Below, one piece after another: positions 45,052-52,695 of a stretch of DNA of 64,000 bases (its first letter is position 1; each line of letters begins with the position of its first letter). Origin of the DNA: Flavobacterium sp. JAS (lineage in GTDB: Bacteria; Bacteroidota; Bacteroidia; Flavobacteriales; Flavobacteriaceae); assembly GCF_020991455.1 (NCBI RefSeq), contig NZ_JAJMOX010000006.1, forward strand, positions 1 to 64,000, read 5' to 3'. The notes beneath the pieces are model-generated. The model had not been told where the DNA came from and ran no database searches. It saw only the letters and a program-made list of their open reading frames with translations. A program made the position numbers and the translations under genes.

Positions 45052-46188
45052 ATGAAATTACCAGAAAACCTGATTCAAAAGCTCGAAAATCGGAAGCAAA
45101 ATAATTCGTTGAGACAATTGCCAAGTTTTAATAATCTTGTCGATTTTTCTTCAAACGATTATATTGGATTTTCAAAATCTGAATCTGTTTTCAAACAAGC
45201 ACATCATTATCTAATCGAAAATGATATTATTCAAAACGGTGCAACAGGTTCGCGGTTAATATCCGGAAACCATTCCTTGTATCAAATTGCCGAAGATTTT
45301 ATTGCGCAATTTCATGATGCTGAATCGGCTTTAATTTTTAATTCGGGTTATGATGCCAATGTTGGTTTTTTTAGCGCTTTACCGCAGCGAAATGATGTTA
45401 TTTTGTATGATGAATTAAGTCACGCTTCAATCAGGGACGGAATCGTAATGTCAAACGCAAAATCGTATAAATTCAACCACAATGATTTTGAAGATTTAGA
45501 GCGCCTAATTATAAAATTTCCGGATACAAACATTTACATTGTTACTGAAACTGTTTTTTCGATGGATGGTGATTCTCCAAATCTCGAAGAACTGGTTGCT
45601 GTGTCTGAAAAATACAATTGCTATTTAGTGGTTGACGAAGCGCATACTTTGGGTGTTTTTGGTGAAAAAGGCGAAGGTTTGACGCAATATCTGCAATTGC
45701 ATAATCGAATATTTGCAAGAATCATGACTTTCGGAAAAGGTTTGGGCTGCCACGGAGCAGCAGTTTTAGGAAGTTTAGAACTAAAGCAATATTTAGTAAA
45801 CTTTGCCCGAAGTTTTATTTATACCACAGGATTATCTCCGCATTCTGTTTCCACAATTCTAACGGCGTATCATCAACTTGAAACAGAAAGTGAAATGATC
45901 GAAAAACTGCGTCAAAATATTGTGCTTTTTAATCAACAGAAAAATTTATTGGGCTTAAAGCCAATGTTCGTTCGAAGTAAATCGGCTATTCAATCTGCCA
46001 TTATTCCGGGTAACGAAAATGTAAAACGTTTAGCCCAACAACTACAGGATAAGGGCTTTGATGTAAAGGCGATACTTTCGCCAACAGTTCCGGAAGGACA
46101 AGAGCGTTTACGTTTTTGTATTCACAGTTATAACTCAGAACAAGAAATTAATCAGATCTTAGAATTGTTAAGAGACTTTGTATTTTAG
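45052..46188 (+). CDS. bioF: 8-amino-7-oxononanoate synthase-like PLP enzyme
   Basis: The 378-residue enzyme belongs to the alpha-oxoamine synthases. NLVDFSSNDYIGFSKS, NGATGSRLISGNHSLY and YDELSHASIRDGI are the N-terminal signatures, VDEAHTLGVFG carries the PLP-binding Asp, and the Schiff-base Lys is in IMTFGKGLGCHGAAV. BioF condenses pimeloyl thioester with alanine; KBL is close in sequence, but the bioD and bioA genes 2.4 kb downstream support BioF. A repeat of the CACAGAGATTCAC class follows its stop, and an inserted three-gene block then separates it from bioD. Confidence 0.88.
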   Translation: MKLPENLIQKLENRKQNNSLRQLPSFNNLVDFSSNDYIGFSKSESVFKQAHHYLIENDIIQNGATGSRLISGNHSLYQIAEDFIAQFHDAESALIFNSGYDANVGFFSALPQRNDVILYDELSHASIRDGIVMSNAKSYKFNHNDFEDLERLIIKFPDTNIYIVTETVFSMDGDSPNLEELVAVSEKYNCYLVVDEAHTLGVFGEKGEGLTQYLQLHNRIFARIMTFGKGLGCHGAAVLGSLELKQYLVNFARSFIYTTGLSPHSVSTILTAYHQLETESEMIEKLRQNIVLFNQQKNLLGLKPMFVRSKSAIQSAIIPGNENVKRLAQQLQDKGFDVKAILSPTVPEGQERLRFCIHSYNSEQEINQILELLRDFVF

Positions 46189-46194
46189 TTTTAT

Positions 46195-46280
46195 TCCACA
46201 GAGATTCACGAAGCATTCACAGAGATCCGCAAAGAATAAATTTTGTGAATCTCTTTTTTTCTTTGTGAAGCTCTGTGAAA
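46195..46280. repeat. Imperfect inverted repeat, 'CACAGAGATTCACG' class
   Basis: ccacagagattcacgaag and the following cacagagatccgcaaag pair with ttgtgaatctc and ctttgtgaagctctgtgaaa. Arms are roughly 35 bases with mismatches. The element lies at the 5' edge of the block inserted into the biotin cluster. Confidence 0.65.
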
Positions 46281-46396
46281 CTGGTTGTGTTTGCTATCGT
46301 TTCTAAAAAAAACTAAAATCTTTTGTAACGTTTTGGCGATTCGATTACTTACGAGTCGTAATTTCAATTTCAATTTTCACCTTTAAAATCAATAAC

Positions 46397-47260
46397 ATGA
46401 AAAATATATTTGCATCGGTAATAGCAACAATCGCATTAGTTTTTAGTGGAACAACGCAAGCACAAGTACAATCTTCAAAACTTGAAAACTCACTTTTGTG
46501 GGAAGTATCAGGAAATGGATTATCGAAGCCTTCTTATTTGTACGGAACCATTCACATGATATGTTCGGGAGATTATTTTCTTTCGGAAAAAACAAAAAAG
46601 GCATTCGATGCTTCGGAGAAATTAGTTTTGGAAATTAATTTTAATGATCCAAAAGAAATGTCTGAAATGCAACAATTGGCAATGGGAAAAGAACCTCTTA
46701 GCAAAAGATTGAGTCCGGAACAATTGTCTAAATTAGATGCAATATTGAAAAAATCTGCCGGAATGAGTGTTCAGCAAGTAGATGCTTTTAGCTTGGTTAC
46801 TGTAATGAGTTTGATTTCGATGAAGACTTTTGGTTGTAATGATTTGAAATTCTATGAAATGGATTTTATAGAAAAAGCTAAGTCACGAAATTTGGAAATC
46901 GCCGGATTAGAAACTGTAAAATCTCAATTTAAATCGTTGGAAGACGCCTATTCTGATTCTGAAATGATCGAAATGTTGGAAGAATCTAATCCAGAAGAAA
47001 CCAAAGAATTGGTTATGGAATACAAAGAAGAAAATTTAGAAGCTTTGTATAAAAATACAACCGCTGAAAATATGATGAACGCTAAAACGAAAAAATTCCT
47101 ACTTGATGAAAGAAATATAAATTGGGTAAAAATTTTACCTGAAATGATGAAAAAAGAGAGCTTATTTGTAGCAGTAGGATCTGCACATTTGGCGGGTGAT
47201 TTAGGAGTAATTAATTTATTAAAAAAAGCAGGATATACAGTAAAACCAGTAATGAACTAG
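46397..47260 (+). CDS. TraB/GumN family protein
   Basis: The 287-residue protein has a signal peptide ending TTQAQ. SYLYGTIHMICSGDYFLSE and the C-terminal FVAVGSAHLAGDLGVINLLKKAG are the two GX2H signatures of the TraB/GumN (ChaN-like/Tiki-type) hydrolase fold, whose His residues bind a metal. LEINFNDPKEM continues the first motif. Some relatives are metalloproteases, but the substrate here is unknown. It is followed after 7 bp by an ECF sigma factor gene, so the three genes to 48375 appear to form one transcript. Confidence 0.87.
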   Translation: MKNIFASVIATIALVFSGTTQAQVQSSKLENSLLWEVSGNGLSKPSYLYGTIHMICSGDYFLSEKTKKAFDASEKLVLEINFNDPKEMSEMQQLAMGKEPLSKRLSPEQLSKLDAILKKSAGMSVQQVDAFSLVTVMSLISMKTFGCNDLKFYEMDFIEKAKSRNLEIAGLETVKSQFKSLEDAYSDSEMIEMLEESNPEETKELVMEYKEENLEALYKNTTAENMMNAKTKKFLLDERNINWVKILPEMMKKESLFVAVGSAHLAGDLGVINLLKKAGYTVKPVMN

Positions 47261-47267
47261 TGTTGTT

Positions 47268-47771
47268 TTGAAAGAAAGAAAGCAAGAATTTTTAAATCGG
47301 ATCGAAAAGCACAAAGGAATTTTATACAAAGTTTCTAAGATGTATATGGATAATCATGATGATCAGCAGGATTTGTTTCAGGAAATTATCTGTCAGCTTT
47401 GGAAATCGTATGATTCATTTCGGAATGAAAGTCAGTTTTCGACCTGGATGTATCGGGTTGCGGTAAATACGGCAATTGTTTTTTTGAAGAAAGAAAAACG
47501 GAAAGTCGATAAATACGAAATCACTTCAGAAAACATTAAGGAAGATGAAAGTGATTCGCATATAAAAGAAAGTCAGATTGATCACTTTTATAAAGCTGTT
47601 CAAAAACTCGAAAAAATAGATAAAGCGATTATTTTTTATCAGCTTGAAGGTTTTTCTCATAAGGAAATAGGAGATAATCTTGGGATTTCTGAAGGAAACG
47701 CCAGAGTGAAATTAAACAGGGCAAAAGAAAAATTAAAAGAAATTATTAAAAATCAGGGATATGGATTTTAA
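47268..47771 (+). CDS. ECF-type RNA polymerase sigma factor
   Basis: The 167-residue protein has region 2 (DLFQEIICQLWKSYDSF and the following WMYRVAVNTA) and region 4 (LEGFSHKEIGDNLGISEGNARVKLNRAKEKL), the standard sigma-70 r2/r4 pair of ECF factors. It starts at TTG (47268); there is no ATG until the MYMDNH region, which would remove part of region 2. The following gene overlaps it by 11 bases. It should direct a regulon of envelope or stress genes; none is identifiable. Partner gene 47761-48375 is the likely regulator. Confidence 0.88.
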   Translation: MKERKQEFLNRIEKHKGILYKVSKMYMDNHDDQQDLFQEIICQLWKSYDSFRNESQFSTWMYRVAVNTAIVFLKKEKRKVDKYEITSENIKEDESDSHIKESQIDHFYKAVQKLEKIDKAIIFYQLEGFSHKEIGDNLGISEGNARVKLNRAKEKLKEIIKNQGYGF

Positions 47772-48375
47772 CGATATACAAAATGCATGGAATAATGAAA
47801 AGACTGAAAATGTTGTTCTTCCAAGCAATTTAGAAAAAATAAAGGCAGCAAATACGCCATTAGACAGGATTAGAAAAAATCTTAAAAATGAGTTTATTTA
47901 TCAAGTACTCTCGATTGCATTAGTTGGGTTTGTTCCGTTAATGTATAATTTTCCTGAAAAAATGACGACTTTATATTACCTGCTTTTCAGTTTTTATGTA
48001 GCAGTTTGCGCTTATTATTTAGTAAAATTCTATCTTTTTTACAAAAGATTAAGTTCAATAACGTTAAAAACAAAAGACAGTTTATACGAAACTTATTTCG
48101 ATATAAGATTAAATATGGAACTTTACAAGACCTTTGGTTTTGCTTTGACACCTTTTTTAATTCTTTATTTAATAGGTTTTCTGTATTTTGAGTTTTCTAA
48201 AATTCTCGGCTTTATCGCTAAAGATTTTACCAATTATCAATTGCTATCATTGTTCTCGATTGTGGTTTTTAGTATGCTTTTTATGGGAATTGTTTTAGAA
48301 TGGTGGGTGCATAAATTTTACGGAAAATATGCCAGGGAAATCAGAAAGGTTCTAGACGAATTAAAAGAAGAATAA
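47761..48375 (+). CDS. Four-helix membrane protein, likely anti-sigma factor
   Basis: The 204-residue protein overlaps the ECF sigma gene by 11 bp, which is characteristic of sigma/anti-sigma pairs. A soluble N-terminus of about 45 residues (MDFNDIQNAWNNEKTENV...) precedes four hydrophobic segments, including FIYQVLSIALVGFVPLMY, YYLLFSFYVAVCAYYLVKFY, FGFALTPFLILYLIGFLYF and LLSLFSIVVFSMLFMGIVL. The N-terminus lacks the zinc anti-sigma HxxxCxxC motif, so this is not a ZAS protein. The anti-sigma role is inferred from the overlap and topology only. A strong terminator follows. Confidence 0.7.
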   Translation: MDFNDIQNAWNNEKTENVVLPSNLEKIKAANTPLDRIRKNLKNEFIYQVLSIALVGFVPLMYNFPEKMTTLYYLLFSFYVAVCAYYLVKFYLFYKRLSSITLKTKDSLYETYFDIRLNMELYKTFGFALTPFLILYLIGFLYFEFSKILGFIAKDFTNYQLLSLFSIVVFSMLFMGIVLEWWVHKFYGKYAREIRKVLDELKEE

Positions 48376-48386
48376 TTAAAAACAAT

Positions 48387-48415
48387 AAACCCATCGTAAT
48401 GATGGGTTTTGTTTT
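48387..48415 (+). terminator. Terminator after the sigma factor operon
   Basis: The 9-bp stem aaacccatc / gatgggttt (48387-48395, 48401-48409) has the loop gtaat and a T-run after it. Confidence 0.85.
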
Positions 48416-48498
48416 TATTGGTATTTTTGCAGAAACAAATTATTGTACAAAGACTCACAAAGTTGCACAGAGATTTTGTGAATCTTCTTTTGCATTAT

Positions 48499-48606
48499 GG
48501 CACGCAGATAAAACGGATACTACAGATTTACACGGATTATCAAATAGCCATATAAATGAAAATTAAAAAAATCCGCGATAATCGGTTTAATCCGTGTTAT
48601 CTGTGG
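48499..48606. repeat. Imperfect inverted repeat, 'ACACGGATTA' class
   Basis: cacgcagataaaacggata and tacagatttacacggatta (left) are imperfect complements of taatccgtgttatctgtgg (right, near 48590-48606). It is inserted directly upstream of bioD and resembles the element at 50560-50643. Confidence 0.65.
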
Positions 48607-48616
48607 TCTATTAATT

Positions 48617-49249
48617 ATGAAATTATTTATAACAGGAATTTCTACCGATGTTGGTAAAACGGTTACTTCTGCAATTGTTGTCGAGGCTTTAGAAGCTGAT
48701 TATTGGAAACCTATTCAAGCAGGAGATTTAGACAATTCAGACAGTCACAAAATCAAATCTAAAATCTCCAATCTCCAATCTAAAATTTTTGAAAACGCTT
48801 ATAAACTAAATACGCCTGCAAGTCCGCATTTGGCCGCAGAAATTGATGGAGTTACAATTGATTTAAAACAAATTATTGAGCCTAAAACTGATAATCATTT
48901 AGTAATCGAAGGCGCGGGGGGAATTTTTGTTCCGTTGAACGAAAGTGATACAATCATTGATTTAATCAAGCCCGATTATAAAGTAATTGTTGTTTCCAGA
49001 CATTATTTAGGAAGTATCAATCATACATTATTGACTATTGAAGCCATTCGAAATCGTGGTTTTGAAGTTGCGGGAATTATCTTTAGCGGAAGCGAAAATA
49101 AATCAACAGAAAGTTTGATTCTGAATAAAACGGGCATAAAATGCATTGGAAGAATTGATGAGGAGCCCTATTTTGATCAAAATGTAATTAAAGAATACGC
49201 AGATTTGTTTCGAACTAATCTTTTGTCATTAGAGAAATCTAAAATCTAA
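48617..49249 (+). CDS. bioD: Dethiobiotin synthase
   Basis: The 210-residue ATPase has the P-loop GISTDVGKTVTSAI, WKPIQAGDLDNSDSH, NAYKLNTPASPHLAAEIDG and the later IEGAGGIFVPLNE, the BioD set. It closes the ureido ring from 7,8-diaminopelargonate. Inside the coding sequence, near 48757-48787, a run of ATCTAAAATCT/CTCCAATCT-like motifs encodes KIKSKISNLQSKIF without breaking the frame; similar motifs recur just after the stop (49232-49263). bioA starts 27 bp downstream. Identification is secure. Confidence 0.95.
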   Translation: MKLFITGISTDVGKTVTSAIVVEALEADYWKPIQAGDLDNSDSHKIKSKISNLQSKIFENAYKLNTPASPHLAAEIDGVTIDLKQIIEPKTDNHLVIEGAGGIFVPLNESDTIIDLIKPDYKVIVVSRHYLGSINHTLLTIEAIRNRGFEVAGIIFSGSENKSTESLILNKTGIKCIGRIDEEPYFDQNVIKEYADLFRTNLLSLEKSKI

Positions 49250-49276
49250 AATCAGAAATCTACAATATTATATCAG

Positions 49277-50548
49277 ATGACACTAACAGAAAAAGACAGC
49301 CAATACCTTTGGCATCCTTATACGCAACACAAAACGTCGCAAACTCCAATTGCAATTTCAAGAGGAGAAGGTGCATTGCTTTGGGACGAAAACAACAAAG
49401 AATATATTGACGCGATTGCTTCTTGGTGGGTAAATCCGTTCGGGCACAGTAATAAATTTATTGCCGATGCGATTTACAAACAATTGACGACTTTAGAACA
49501 TGTTTTGTTTGGAGGTTTTACGCACGAACCTGCTATAAAAGTAGCTGAAAAACTGATCGAAATTTTGCCTAAAAATCAGCAGAAGATATTCTTTTCAGAT
49601 AATGGTTCAACGGCTGTTGAAGTTGCGATAAAAGTGGCTTTGCAGTATTTTTTCAATAAAAATGAAAAACGAACTACTATAATTGCTTTCGAAAATGCTT
49701 TTCATGGAGATACTTTTGCGGCAATGGCTGCAAGCGGAATTTCATTTTATACGCAAGCATTTCAAGGAATGTTTATTGATGTTGTGAGGATTCCGGTTCC
49801 GATAAAAGGCCAGGAGCAGGAAAGTTTTGAGGCGCTGAAAAATGTGATTCAAAATCATAATTGTGCCGGATTTATTTTTGAGCCATTAGTTCAAGGAGCG
49901 GCCGGAATGGTAATGTATGAACCGGAAGCTTTGGCAAAACTGATTCAGATTTGTAAAGAAAATAATGTTTTAACTATTGCCGATGAAGTAATGACAGGTT
50001 TTGGTAAAACAGGAAAAACCTTTGCAATGGATTATGTTTCTGAAAATCCAGATATGATTTGTTTATCGAAAGCCTTAACGGGAGGAACAATCCCAATGGC
50101 GATTACGACTTTTACACAAGAGGTTTTTGACGCTTTTTATGATGATGATATTAATAAAGCATTATTTCACGGGCATACTTTTACGGCAAATCCTACGGGT
50201 TGTGCAGCAGCTCTGGCAAGTATCGATTTGTTGCAAACGCCGGAAATGCAAGCTAATATTGAGAGAATAAATAAAAATCATTTAGAGTTTCAAAAGAAAA
50301 TCGAAAATCACTCTAAAGTAATTACGACCAGAACTTTAGGAGTTATTTTTGCTGTTGAAATCAAATCAGATTCTGAGGAGAGTTATTATGGATCAATGCG
50401 AACAAAACTTTATAACTTCTTTATAGAAAAAGGAGTTGTTTTGAGACCGGTCGGGAATATCGTTTATATTCTTCCCCCATATATCATGACAGACGAGCAA
50501 CTTCGAAAAGTATACAAAACGATTGAAGATGCCATAGAAATGGTGTAA
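49277..50548 (+). CDS. bioA: Adenosylmethionine-8-amino-7-oxononanoate aminotransferase
   Basis: The 423-residue class III aminotransferase has WHPYTQHKTSQTP, AIASWWVNPFGHSN, VLFGGFTHEPA and FSDNGSTAVEVAIKVALQ, typical of BioA. TIADEVMTGFGKTGK binds PLP and LSKALTGGTIPMA contains the Schiff-base Lys. It makes 7,8-diaminopelargonate between BioF and BioD. It lies 27 bp after bioD and likely shares its transcript, with the ketoacyl synthase gene further down past an inverted repeat. Identification is secure. Confidence 0.96.
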   Translation: MTLTEKDSQYLWHPYTQHKTSQTPIAISRGEGALLWDENNKEYIDAIASWWVNPFGHSNKFIADAIYKQLTTLEHVLFGGFTHEPAIKVAEKLIEILPKNQQKIFFSDNGSTAVEVAIKVALQYFFNKNEKRTTIIAFENAFHGDTFAAMAASGISFYTQAFQGMFIDVVRIPVPIKGQEQESFEALKNVIQNHNCAGFIFEPLVQGAAGMVMYEPEALAKLIQICKENNVLTIADEVMTGFGKTGKTFAMDYVSENPDMICLSKALTGGTIPMAITTFTQEVFDAFYDDDINKALFHGHTFTANPTGCAAALASIDLLQTPEMQANIERINKNHLEFQKKIENHSKVITTRTLGVIFAVEIKSDSEESYYGSMRTKLYNFFIEKGVVLRPVGNIVYILPPYIMTDEQLRKVYKTIEDAIEMV

Positions 50549-50559
50549 TTTTGCCTTTC

Positions 50560-50643
50560 CCACAGAATGACACGGATTAAACAGGTTTACACCGATTTTA
50601 ATAATTATCAGCGAAAATCCGCTTAATCTGTGTCATCCGTGGT
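50560..50643. repeat. Imperfect inverted repeat, 'CCACAGATTAAACGGATT' class
   Basis: The left arm ccacagaatgacacggatta is the imperfect reverse complement of the right arm aatctgtgtcatccgtgg, with an inner pair around ATTATCAG. It fills the gap between bioA and the ketoacyl synthase gene. The class recurs at 48499-48606, and as a half copy near 12100. Confidence 0.75.
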
Positions 50644-50669
50644 CTATTTTTTTTACTAAATAAAATATT

Positions 50670-51839
50670 TTGAATACACAAAAAATATCCATAACAGCTT
50701 TTTCTTCCATTTCTCCTTTAGGGAATAATGCTGAAGAAGTTTGGAAAAAATATCTCGGCGCTCAACATTGTTTTTCTCAACAATTTTTAGATCAACAAGA
50801 AACTTCGGTTGCTGCTCTTGATGCCCAATCGAAACAAATTGTTGCTGAAATTAGAGAATCAGATCCTAAATATAAATTTTTAGATGACTCGGTTTTGTTT
50901 GCTTTGGCGGCTTCCCGAAAAGCTGTTGAACAAGCAGGTTGGAATTCAGATGATATTTTCGGAATCAATATAGGTTCGTCTCGAGGAGCTACAGATTTAT
51001 TCGAAAAACATTACAAAGAATATATCGACACAGGAAAAGCGCAGACTTTAGCTTCGCCAACAACAACTTTAGGGAATATTTCTTCCTGGATCGCGCACGA
51101 TTTGCAAAGTGTTGGTCCTGAAATTTCGCATTCTATTACATGTTCAACGGCACTTCATGCTTTATTAAATGGATTTGCATGGTTGAAATCCGGAATGGCA
51201 GATAAGTTTTTGGTGGGAGGAAGTGAAGCTCCATTAACGGATTTTACGATTGCACAAATGCGCGCTTTAAAAATATATTCGCGCATTAATCAAACCGAAG
51301 AAGTGTGGCCAAATCTTGCTTTTGACTTCGAGAAAACTCAAAACACAATGATTCTGGGCGAAGGTGCGGCAGTTTGTTGCCTAGAAGCAGGAGAGGCAGT
51401 AAATGCGATCGCTTATGTTACCGGAGTTGGTTATGCAACGGAAATTTTAGAACATAATATCTCGATTTCAGCAGAAGCGGATTGTTTTCAGAAATCGATG
51501 AAAATGGCTTTGAAGGATGAAAATTTAGAAGATATTGATGTTATTGTAATGCATGCGCCAGGAACGATAAAAGGCGATTTGACAGAACTGCGTGCTATTG
51601 AAAAAGTTTTTGGTTCTAACGTGCCTTTGTTAACCACTAACAAATGGAAAATAGGACACACTTTTGGAGCTTCGGGAATATTGAGTCTGGAACTTGCACT
51701 TTTAATGATGCAAAAGGATACTTTTATTGGAGTGCCGTTTGGAGAAACTCAGAATCAAACAAAATCTATTAAGAAAGTCTTGATTAACGCTGTTGGTTTT
51801 GGGGGTAATGCCGTGAGTATTTTGATTGAAAAAGCATAA
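50670..51839 (+). CDS. Beta-ketoacyl-ACP synthase-like enzyme of the biotin cluster
   Basis: The 389-residue enzyme has a complete KAS II-type Cys-His-His site: SITCSTALHALLNGF (Cys), MHAPGTIKGDLTELRAIEKV (His) and KIGHTFGASGILS (His). The GFGGNAVS glycine loop is near the end. It starts at TTG in this reading, since no ATG is in frame nearby; MNTQKISITAFSSISPLG is a normal N-terminus. It lies after bioA, so I infer a role in making or loading the pimeloyl chain, although a fatty-acid role cannot be excluded. A 15-bp hairpin terminator follows. Confidence 0.8.
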   Translation: MNTQKISITAFSSISPLGNNAEEVWKKYLGAQHCFSQQFLDQQETSVAALDAQSKQIVAEIRESDPKYKFLDDSVLFALAASRKAVEQAGWNSDDIFGINIGSSRGATDLFEKHYKEYIDTGKAQTLASPTTTLGNISSWIAHDLQSVGPEISHSITCSTALHALLNGFAWLKSGMADKFLVGGSEAPLTDFTIAQMRALKIYSRINQTEEVWPNLAFDFEKTQNTMILGEGAAVCCLEAGEAVNAIAYVTGVGYATEILEHNISISAEADCFQKSMKMALKDENLEDIDVIVMHAPGTIKGDLTELRAIEKVFGSNVPLLTTNKWKIGHTFGASGILSLELALLMMQKDTFIGVPFGETQNQTKSIKKVLINAVGFGGNAVSILIEKA

Positions 51840-51862
51840 TTTATAGTCTTAAAATAGATAAT

Positions 51863-51900
51863 AAAAAATCCATTCTGTTTTTGCAGAATGGATTTTTTTA
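51863..51900 (+). terminator. Terminator after the ketoacyl synthase gene
   Basis: The 15-bp stem aaaaaatccattctg / cagaatggatttttt (51863-51877, 51884-51898) has a T-rich loop. It also flanks the 3' end of recX on the other strand, so it may work both ways. Confidence 0.9.
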
Positions 51901-51935
51901 TTTGGGTATTGAATATTTTAAATTGTAAAGTAGTA

Positions 51936-52409
51936 TTATAAGTTTTGTTCCAATTCTTTTACTTTATCATAAACTAAAAAGCTTTCGTAACCTCGGCGCA
52001 ACATATAATCACAGAATTTTTTCCTCTTTTTAAGAGTGTCTTTTTCTCTTAAATTTTCCCAACATCTTTCAGAGAGCTGCTGAAAAGTAGTTTCATATTC
52101 TTCCGAAGAAATTTCTTTCAAAGCTATGGTAATGTTAGTCGAAGAAATTTGTCTTGCTTTTAATTCATTTGTTATTCTGATAATTCCCCATTGTTTAATG
52201 CGATGTTTTCCTCTGGCGAAACTGCATGCAAAACGAGTTTCGTTCAGGAAATTGCTTTCAATAAGCTGAACCACAATTTGTTCCGTTTCGTCGGTGGTCA
52301 TTTTTAAACTATATAATTTCGTAACAACCTCCGCATGGCAACGCTCCTGATAGGCACAAAAGTGCTCAAGTTTGAGTAAGGCTTCTTTTGGGGTACAGAT
52401 TGATTTCAT
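51936..52409 (-). CDS. recX: RecX regulatory protein
   Basis: The 157-residue helical protein has the RecX three-helix repeats: ALLKLEHFCAYQERCHAEV, VVQLIESNFLNETRFACSFA (with the conserved N..RFA..F), and KQWGIIRITNELKARQIS followed by the CDYMLRRGYES stretch. RecX inhibits RecA filaments. The ATG at 52409 starts a normal-length protein. It diverges from the giant surface protein gene, which has its own promoter in the gap. Identification is secure. Confidence 0.92.
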   Translation of the reverse strand: MKSICTPKEALLKLEHFCAYQERCHAEVVTKLYSLKMTTDETEQIVVQLIESNFLNETRFACSFARGKHRIKQWGIIRITNELKARQISSTNITIALKEISSEEYETTFQQLSERCWENLREKDTLKKRKKFCDYMLRRGYESFLVYDKVKELEQNL

Positions 52410-52515
52410 GAGTTTTTTCTTTCTTTTTAACTATTTAACCTAAAAATAATCATTAAGTAGTTAGTATTTAATCGTTTTCTTTCGTTTTTCTTAAAAATAA
52501 AATTTGCTAAAATGT

Positions 52516-52545
52516 TGTGTGTGTGCAGAATTATAATATTTTTGT
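52516..52545 (+). promoter_or_regulatory. Promoter of the giant surface protein gene
   Basis: TTG (52516-52518) and TATTTTTG (52538-52545) are 19 bp apart and match the flavobacterial promoter consensus. The predicted leader would be about 145 bases to the ATG at 52696. Confidence 0.65.
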
Positions 52546-52695
52546 GCCGGAATTTGAAGAGTTATAATCTTCCTTAAAACAGGATTTTAACTTTAATTTT
52601 TCAGTTTAAAAGCCAAATTTAAAGTATTGTATTTAAAAATGCAGTGCTATTTTATTTCTTTTACCGCCAAAAACAAATCTAATACCACGCCTAAT

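Noticed and set aside
47268..47270. Replacing the TTG start of the ECF sigma factor by a later ATG
   Set aside because: The next ATG would remove part of region 2, which is intact from the TTG.
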